DNA of 64,000 nt, from NCBI GenBank assembly GCA_023055355.1, contig JALJCS010000006.1:33424501-33488500 (forward strand), given 5' to 3'. The notes beneath the pieces were generated by a model that saw only the letters and a list, made by a program, of their open reading frames with translations, made no database searches and was not told where the DNA came from. This stretch comes from Agelaius tricolor (taxonomy: Eukaryota; Chordata; Aves; Passeriformes; Icteridae). Numbering within the stretch: position 1 is the first letter of the stretch; each line of letters opens with the position of its first letter. The position numbers and the translations under genes are program-made. Of this stretch, positions 49,601 to 58,600 are shown piece after piece.

Positions 49601-52600
49601 TAATTGATACCAATTGGCATGCATAAAGCACATAAACATGAACCTAATTCAATAAATAATTCAATTCTTATAAACAAATAAATAGTAACACCTGTATGTC
49701 ATATGCTTTTCCCACAAGGAGTCCAGCACAGAGGCAAGATTTTACTGCCTATTTTTTAAGGCCAAATGTAAGTTGAAACATACATATTTTGCTTTTCAGT
49801 GTAATCAATTTTCAATAAAAATATGATCATCATAAGAGATATGCTATATTATTTATTGTTTAAACACTATTTTTGGTAACTTTCCTACACTGAAGATGAG
49901 TGAGGGAATGTGTCACAAATTATTTGGTTTTTATATGAAGAGATAGCATTTTAACTTCTATCACTTGCAACAAGGATGTATCTAGGAAGTACTTTTGACT
50001 TAGAATGATTACTTAACAGTATTACTTAAACAACATTCAAACAGAAAAATGAAAATAGCAATATTATGGAGTTCTTGTGTCCCACAAAGTGTATCACGAA
50101 ATTTATTACCCAATTCTTCCAGGCAATTTTGAGTAGCTGCTATAGAAAACCTACAATGCAATAACAATAATCAATATGGATCACAACTCAAGTGATGAGC
50201 AAGTAGCTCTGACTACTTCATCCACCTAAACTCTGGAATTTAATTATTGCTTTTATTTTATTTAGACTGACCTTTTATTTATGGTTTTGGTAAAAACAAA
50301 TTTCCCAAAGTTGCTGTTCTCTATCTCATGTCCCACAGTGATCTGAGGTGGGCATGCCATCTTAGAGTGCTGTAAATTCTAAAAATTTTATTATCATCCA
50401 TGGAAATTAAAAAAAAAAGAATCAGTTCATCCCCAAATATAAATCTAATGTAAGGCTGATGACACTTGGACACTGTACTCCAGCAATGACTTATTGAGCT
50501 GAACAGTTAATTAATTTTTTGTTTGCAGATAGAATACATCTTGAAATTAATTTCATGTTTACATAAGTTCCAAGGGGAGAGGGCAGGAAAAACAGAGAGG
50601 AGATAATAGAAAAAAAGAACAAGAATGATCAGCAATTGAAAAAAGAAATACTGAATATGAAAGCATGAATGCTTTTTTACACACCCTCCAGCTGCAGCTG
50701 CATGAAGACAAGTCCTGCCAAAGTCATCTGGTGTGTCAATGTCAAAACCTACAAAGCAAATATTTTGTAAAATCATTATGTAACATCACCTTCCACAAAA
50801 CTGCTGTCATCTGCTGTTAAGAGAAATGCTTGCTAAGCAAACTTAACAGCTATTTGCAAAAGAGCATTCAAGCATTAAAATTTTCTTCATTTGAAACATG
50901 TCCTTGCTATTTCCAATGTTTTGAAAAACAGGCATTTAAATAAAACTGGAAGGGGTAAGCTAAAAGACAAGTAGCTGCACTGAGGCTGTGCTCTTCCTCA
51001 TTCTATTTACCTGCTAATATTTCAGTGCCATTTACTATTGAACATAAGATATATGCAGGTCATATGAAAATTCAGGAATACACTAGAATTTATCACTGTT
51101 GTGCGGAGATTATTAATTTTTGGGGATGTCAGTATTACTAAATATAGGAGCTACTTAAATTTTATCCTTGAGTTTAGTGCTTTAGTCCCAAAGAAAGAAC
51201 TTTATTGAGTTGGAGTGATGGCTGCAAATAGCAGTTAATTACAGAGGAGCTCTTTGCAGAACACTGGAGTTTTCTCTTTCCTTAAAGGCTCGGCTATGGA
51301 ACTTCAAATCCAAGATCACAAACACTAGCTGTGTAATTCCATACCCACCCATATATTTTGACAGAAAGATTACTATTTAAATCAGGTTTCAAAGCTACAT
51401 TTTTGGTTTGAGAAAACTATTACACTCTTGTAAGAGTTTTGCTCTTGTGTAATGTAACTTATTTACTAAATCTCTATTTGTCGTTCCTAGGAATGCTAGT
51501 TTTTTGTTTTTGTTTTTTTTTTAAGAACTGTTTAGCAACAGTAGATAATGAGCAACATAAGACATGTTGTTCAAAAATACTATTATTTCAAGACTGTTTT
51601 CCTACTCCATATCCCCTAAAACAGGTTTTTGTATGCACCACTATGCTTTTATCCCATTTCAACAGGGAATGGTCTATAGCATATATTTAGGAGAGTTTAC
51701 TAGCTTGGTTTGAAGAATAGCCTTTGATGCCTTTCCACATCCTTAAGTTGCTTGTCTACCATCACTAACTACTTGAATGTCATTCAGTACTGGGATAGGC
51801 AGATTGGTGACATTTTGTTAAGGTTTGCATATGAATAGAAATGAATTTAAAAATCAGAGATCTTTATTTTACATAAAAGAGACATCTCCCAACCCCAAAA
51901 AGGACACATACTCTGCATATACCAATCCCCACACCACGAGCACATCCTAAAAGTCTTTGGCAGTATGTAGTCTTTCTAGCCTGAAGGCTGAACATTCTCT
52001 TCAATTCCTTATCTGCTCCAGGCTAGATTTGCCTCCCAAGTTTTCTCAATTCATGTAAAAGCCACAGAAATCCCTTGCAAGTCCTCCACATGATTTCCTT
52101 TGTCATACTGAACCTCCAGTAAGGGCACAGCCAGCACCACAGCACGTGCAGGAAGGAGAAAGAGCCAGTATCCCTCATTTTGACCACATCCAATTGAAAT
52201 ATTGTCAACTATTGGACAGTTCTTTTCTGAAGTGAATCCTTGCAAGTATGCCCATGACAGGACAGTAAAAAAAAAACCTTTCCAGTAGGTAGCTTCAGTT
52301 ATATTCCTCTAGTTCTTCTCCCAGGTTTCCCTATCTAACAGTACAAAGCTGGGGAAGCAGCTTCTTATGCTTCCTTTTCCCCAGTTCTCTCCTTTCCACT
52401 TATCTTTTTTCAAAAAAACATTAAGTGTCTTCAGATTAATACAGAACCATTTAGTTTATTCTTATTCTTCTTCTGTTTCAGAAGCTTCATTTGGATAAAT
52501 CTACCTTCTCAGAACTGCACTGGTTCAAAGAGCTCAGAATTCACCTAAGATTCTGGCCAACAAGAGAAGTAATGACCTTCCAATATCCACATCTTCAGGG

Positions 52601-55600
52601 AGGAGTCAAACATCAAAAGAAAAGTGCAGTCTGCATTGCATTTGGTTAACAACATAATACCAATGAACAGTTTCTTAATAGAGCAGTCTACAGAGTCTTC
52701 AGAACTATTAGGTGCCCACTACAGGAATAGATGGGAATAGACTGATCTGTATTAAGCTAAAGACATCATGGAATGGAAATTGGATGGTCCATAAATTAAT
52801 AAAAAATATTATCAATCTTTCTCCTTGAAGTTTCATTATGGTCTAAACCAGTCATCCCACCTCTATGGCCAACTCAAAATGCACAAACACAATATTAAAG
52901 AAATTATAAATATATTATTAAATTTTGGATTTTTTTTTAAACTTATGTCTGCATAAGTTTGCATTCACTTTAACTACGGACTGTCCATTAAAAAACAAGC
53001 ATTGACCCCAAGGTACTAGTAAACGATAAGGATTTCTATGCATCACTAAATTAAGACTTAATTAAAAGCTATTCTATGAAATACACAATGAAGTACAAAG
53101 CACCTTGTAAGAATTTAAAAGAGTGTCCTACCTGATGAGAGGAGCTTTCTGCAGCAGTCTGAAAATCCACTTAATGCTGCCAAATGGAGAGGAAACATCC
53201 CATGTATACCCCGCCTAAGATACACCATAATCAGGTATCACAGTTTCATTACAATTAAAATAAAACAAACATGATGTGTGCCAAAGTGCACATGCATGGT
53301 GGGTTCAGCAAACCACCTAATTAGAATACTGAGCTAACTTCACATCTTAAACACTTCCTTCCAAGCTATCAGCATGCATTATCAGAGCAACAGCCTATTA
53401 AAACTTTCAGTGCTTTTTCTTCAAATACATAACAGAAAACCCTATTTCTCTTTGTTTTGGTACAAATTGTGATATACTGACTAGCTACTTACAAGTACAA
53501 CAGAGCATAATAAACAAAGCATTTCCTGTTGCAAGTTGGAGATGATATTAAAAATTGCACTAGTTCTGTTAACCTAATAAATACACTTGTAAATTATGTC
53601 AGCTTGCATTCATGTCAGTAAAGTTACCTACTTTGCAGTGTCAGCACCACTCGTGATCAGAGTGTTGATTAATAGCTCATGGCCATATCTAGCTGCTATG
53701 TGCAAAGGGGTATTTCCATTCTTATCTTCACAGTCTATTTCAGCTCCTATAATAAAGAGTAATTACTAAGTAAGGGTATATGCAGGCATTCAGATACTTT
53801 GTTAGAAAGATAGGACTGATGATCATTTAAGTAACATTATTAATTGCCAGTGACTGAGTAGTTTGGATTTAAAACTTATACAGATTTCAATGGGAGAGAA
53901 AAGCATTTTAGTATGTAACCTCATGGGACAAACTGGATTATGGAAAATAACCTGGGTTATGGAAAACAAATCTATATACATATTCCTGCATTCTTAAAAA
54001 GAAATGGTTCATCAGTGTAACTTATCAAACTTTATAAACAGATATGCCAGACTCCACCACTATTACTGGACACTGGACATGAAAAAAGTTCAGCATGTTG
54101 TTACCAATATAAGAGGATGAAAACATCCAAAATGGAAAGCTTATGACAAAAATACTCCCTCCCCCTTTTTACCATTTTGAATGATGGTTTGGGATCTTGA
54201 AAATCTACCATGGATCGCTGTCATGTGCAAAGGTGTTTTCCCATCTTTACTCTGGAAGAGAAAAAAAAATACTGTTACTTATCACCAGTAACAGCAATTA
54301 ATCAGATCTGATAAAAGAAAAACCAACAAAAAGGACATTTCTTTCTTCTTTTCTCTCTACACTCCATCCTTTAAATTGTTTCTATGCACAGACAGATGCT
54401 GGCAATAAGTTCAGCATGACATGGCAAGCTTTTCACAAGAGCTGCTCTTAGTCACTCTTCCAGATGCCAGTGACAACTCATGGATGCCCACTCACTCACA
54501 CTCACAGTTATCCCTAAGATAACTCTCGAGAGGATGATGACAGCACACAATTTCAGCAACAAGTCTATGTCCAACCCCTCCCCTCCCCAAGGCTAAAATA
54601 AAATAATGTTTTAAGATTGTTTATTGAAAGAAAGTAGCTGTATTTACTAGAGGGGTTTAAACATTATATTAGAAGACAACACATTACAAAGCTCATGTGT
54701 TTCCTAGAAATTTCTGTAAAGTGATGTTTGTAAGCAATTTATCATAAATTAAAAGTAATCCTAGGGTAGAACTATTCAACCCTACTAGGTACTACACATT
54801 TGAAATGCACATCTTGGATGTGCACTTAATCATTCACCCAGTAGAGACACTCTTGAAGCAGGCTAACAGCAACACATAAGGAAACTTCACTTTTTAACAG
54901 CTCATATCAAAGCACTATTTTTACTGTTGCTATTATTTTGGAATGATCTTCCTCTCATACTTGTCACAGGTAATGGGAAAGCTTTACAGCAGAAAAAAGT
55001 TCCTACACATGCATTCAAAAAATTGCAAACACAACACAGAAAATCAAAGGACCCTTGAATGCACATGCATACTGCATCTATGTTTTCAATGATGCCTTTG
55101 AAGAGTATGAAATGTTCACAAAACACAAAGTCAAATCAGACAAATATGGCAGGGGAACATATGATATGAACACATGTATTGAAACATCACAAATTGTTGT
55201 CATATGCAAAAGTGTCTTCCCATCTTTACTCTCCCTTTGGCACCAAATGGACATGGTTCTATGGATGTGACACTGAAAGTCTGCTAAGACCCTCTTAAGG
55301 ATGGGTATGGAATTTTTCATTGTGTCACTGCCCAGAGCAGCATAACAGCACAATTATGTGAAACACTGTCTTCTCAGACCTAGGTTGAAAGAAATAAAAC
55401 ACTTGATAAGGAATTAAGTTATCTCTAGCTCTTCCAGCTAGCAGATTTCTTTGACCATAAATAATCCAAAAGACAACATCCACATATCCATAGCAGATGC
55501 AAATAAACACAGAACATGGGGTTGAAATCCTCTTGAGGATTTAGACAATCAATTTTAATTCTGTCATTGGATGCCTTAAGAAAAAGCCAAATAAACACAC

Positions 55601-58600
55601 CAAAAGTGACAACTTCTTCAAGCAACCTCTGTGCTCCACTTTTCTCTCATGTTTCTCCCTACAGTTCAGTTCTCATCTCTTTTTCCAACCACTAAAATTC
55701 TCTGTGCCCAATTACTTTAAAACAACTCTTAGACATTGGTGACTTTTCTCCTCACTTTTATCCTTCTTTAAGCTAAAGAATCTATAGAATCTATTAATTT
55801 CTATTAATTAAAGAAAAAATATCATATAAAATAAGCTTAGTGAAGTAACAGACAGAATTTCAGGACTCAGATAAAGTAGCCTGCAGTCTTAGTGGCTTAG
55901 ATGGAACAAATCTGTATCTCATAGGAAGGCTAATGAAGAAAAAGAAGATGGAGATGAAAAAACACAGATCTCATAATGTACCTTACAAAGACATAGGAAT
56001 AACTTAAGGTGACAGTATTAAAAACTGAAGAGCACTGTGGTTAAGTTTTCTCACAAGAAAACTGCAGTAAGATCTTGAAAAGAACAAAATATGCTACAGA
56101 ATAATTTTCCACTTATAAATGAAAAAACACAGTACAAACAAGAAGAGATTTTTATATTTACTCTGTTCAAATTTACTTAAAAATGCACTTAACATAGATT
56201 TCTAAGACTGGATTTTATGAAAGTGCCTCTCTCATGTCTAATAGTCTCAAGTTCCTTTCCAGCCCAGGAATAACACAACATGCGATTGTCTATAAGCACA
56301 TAAACATAGAACAGGTATAAAATTTAATGAAGACAATTCCCATGTAGAAGCAGGTATAGGATAGCATTCAGAATTGCCTTCTAAGACACTAGAAAAGGAT
56401 ATATAGGACCAGAACCAGTAGCCAAACACCTCTTTAAGCAATGAAATATCAATGCTCTATTAAGCAAATCACTATTTCCTGAGATGCCAGGAGATTGGAC
56501 TGCAGAAGCAGGGAGGTATCTTCTAAACTTTGCTTCCATTTCCTTTTCTTTATGTCTTTAGGTTCTTCTCTCTAAATATCAAGCTAACTACAGCTGTGTG
56601 ATTTAATGAGATCAGACAGGATCACAGCACATGACAGGACAGCTATGGGCTAACGATAACTTTTGTTGTCTTCACTGAAACCCAGCTAAATGTGGTAAAA
56701 GGAAAGGAATCACCCAAATCTCTCCTATCACTAGAGAAAATGTATCCACAAAATACTTAGATCATAGCAAATTTGCTAAGAACAGTAATTGCTATTAGAC
56801 AGAAATAATACACAGCACAAGGTGTCTTATTCAGTGATTACTCATATATTAACTGTACTCAGACTACTGAGCTTCACTGAGGGAGAGGAAATGTGGGTCT
56901 ATCATGTACCAGCATTCCTCCAAATGAAATCTCCCCCTAGCAACAATTCTTGTGTTCTAGTACCACCAATGAAAGTAAAAAACTTTTTCTATTTAGGTCA
57001 CTGAATTTTCAAGCAGCAATGAGGTCCATAAAACAATTAATACTGTCCCATTACATCCTCATTTCAATGTGTTCTTCCATGCATGGAAATCCTGAATAGT
57101 GAGGAGGGAGTGCTCCAGTAATGAGCAATACTTAATAAGATTCACTGTTCTACAGTGGACACTGACAAGGCTATGAAAACAAGTAGGAAATTATGTCCAG
57201 AGGTGATAAAAAGCATATAACATATTTCTACTGTTCTATTATCTTCTGCTATATAATCCCTTCTTGAGATGAGGCCAGCACTCACAGATATGCACAAGAA
57301 CTTCCCCTCTCTCTGCCATCCAGAGTAAGAGTGTTTCCCTTTTGCTCTCCCTACTCAGTCATCCACAGCAGGAAGCACTGTAATAGTACTGTCCAGTCTG
57401 CACCTACATTGCCATCCATATCCACTCTCTTACCTCTAAAATCACAGCAAAAGCTGCACATGGGAGGAAATTATTGAATCAGCCTACACAAGCAATATAA
57501 TTATGATGAAAAATAGATCTTAGAGCCATTTTAAGAACTACTTTGAACTCCAGCCTCAATATTTGGAAACTGAACCAGCTTGGTTTCAATAAATATTTAG
57601 TAAGAACACCCTAATTCCATCTCATTTTAAATCCACAATTCTTTCTTAGTTACACAACATATTCTATTTTTTTAGGGATTGCTCTTCTGATTAAGTCCAA
57701 GATTTATCTTTATAGGCCTTTCCAGGGAAGTAGAAGTTGACTTAAAAATTATTTTCTTTTGCCTCAGTTCTTGCACTTTTTCACAGTGCAAGTGACAAGT
57801 TTTCATATGCAAAGTAAGGCTGTTCACGCCTTCAGGTGCAAATTTACAGGCCAAATTCAGTCATACTGGTATAAATCCACAGAAATGCTACTAACAGAAT
57901 TACAACAGAAACACCTTGATGAGGAAAGTGGGGAAAAATGCTATTTTCAAGCTATAATTGCTTAAAATCCCTACATAGCCCTACTCGCTTAATTTTGCAC
58001 TTAAGAATTTTGATATGTACGAAATCAACACATTTTAATTACAACCAACCCCATAGCTAAAGCTAATGCTGGTTCTCAAATGGAGCCCTGTCCATTTCTT
58101 TCTTCTACATCAGAAATATGCCTAAAATCATGAACCCTTGCAGCCCTGCATTTAAAAAACAGTAATTCTTGGCTTGGTAATATTTGTCAGAGCATCACAG
58201 AAGAGTTTGGGTTCAAAGGGACCTCATCTGGTTCCAACCCCGCTAGCATGGGCAGGGTTCCACTTGACTAAGTAGCTCAAAACCCCATGCAGCCTGGCAT
58301 TGAACCCTTCCCAGGGATGGGGCATCCACAACTTCCCTGGACAACCTGTTCCAAGGCCTCACCACCCTCACAGTAAAGATTTTCTTCCTAATATCTAATC
58401 TAACCCTACTGTCAAAGTCTGAAGCCATTTCCCCTTGTCCTATAACTCCATGCCCTTGCACAAAGTCCCTCTCCAGCTCTCTTGTAGGCCCCCTTCAGCT
58501 ACTAGAAGGTGCTCTAAGCTCTTCTTTGCTCTTATTTGTGTGAGTAACACACAAATATAATCAGAAGTATATTTAACATTGTGGGATTATTTTCATGGCA

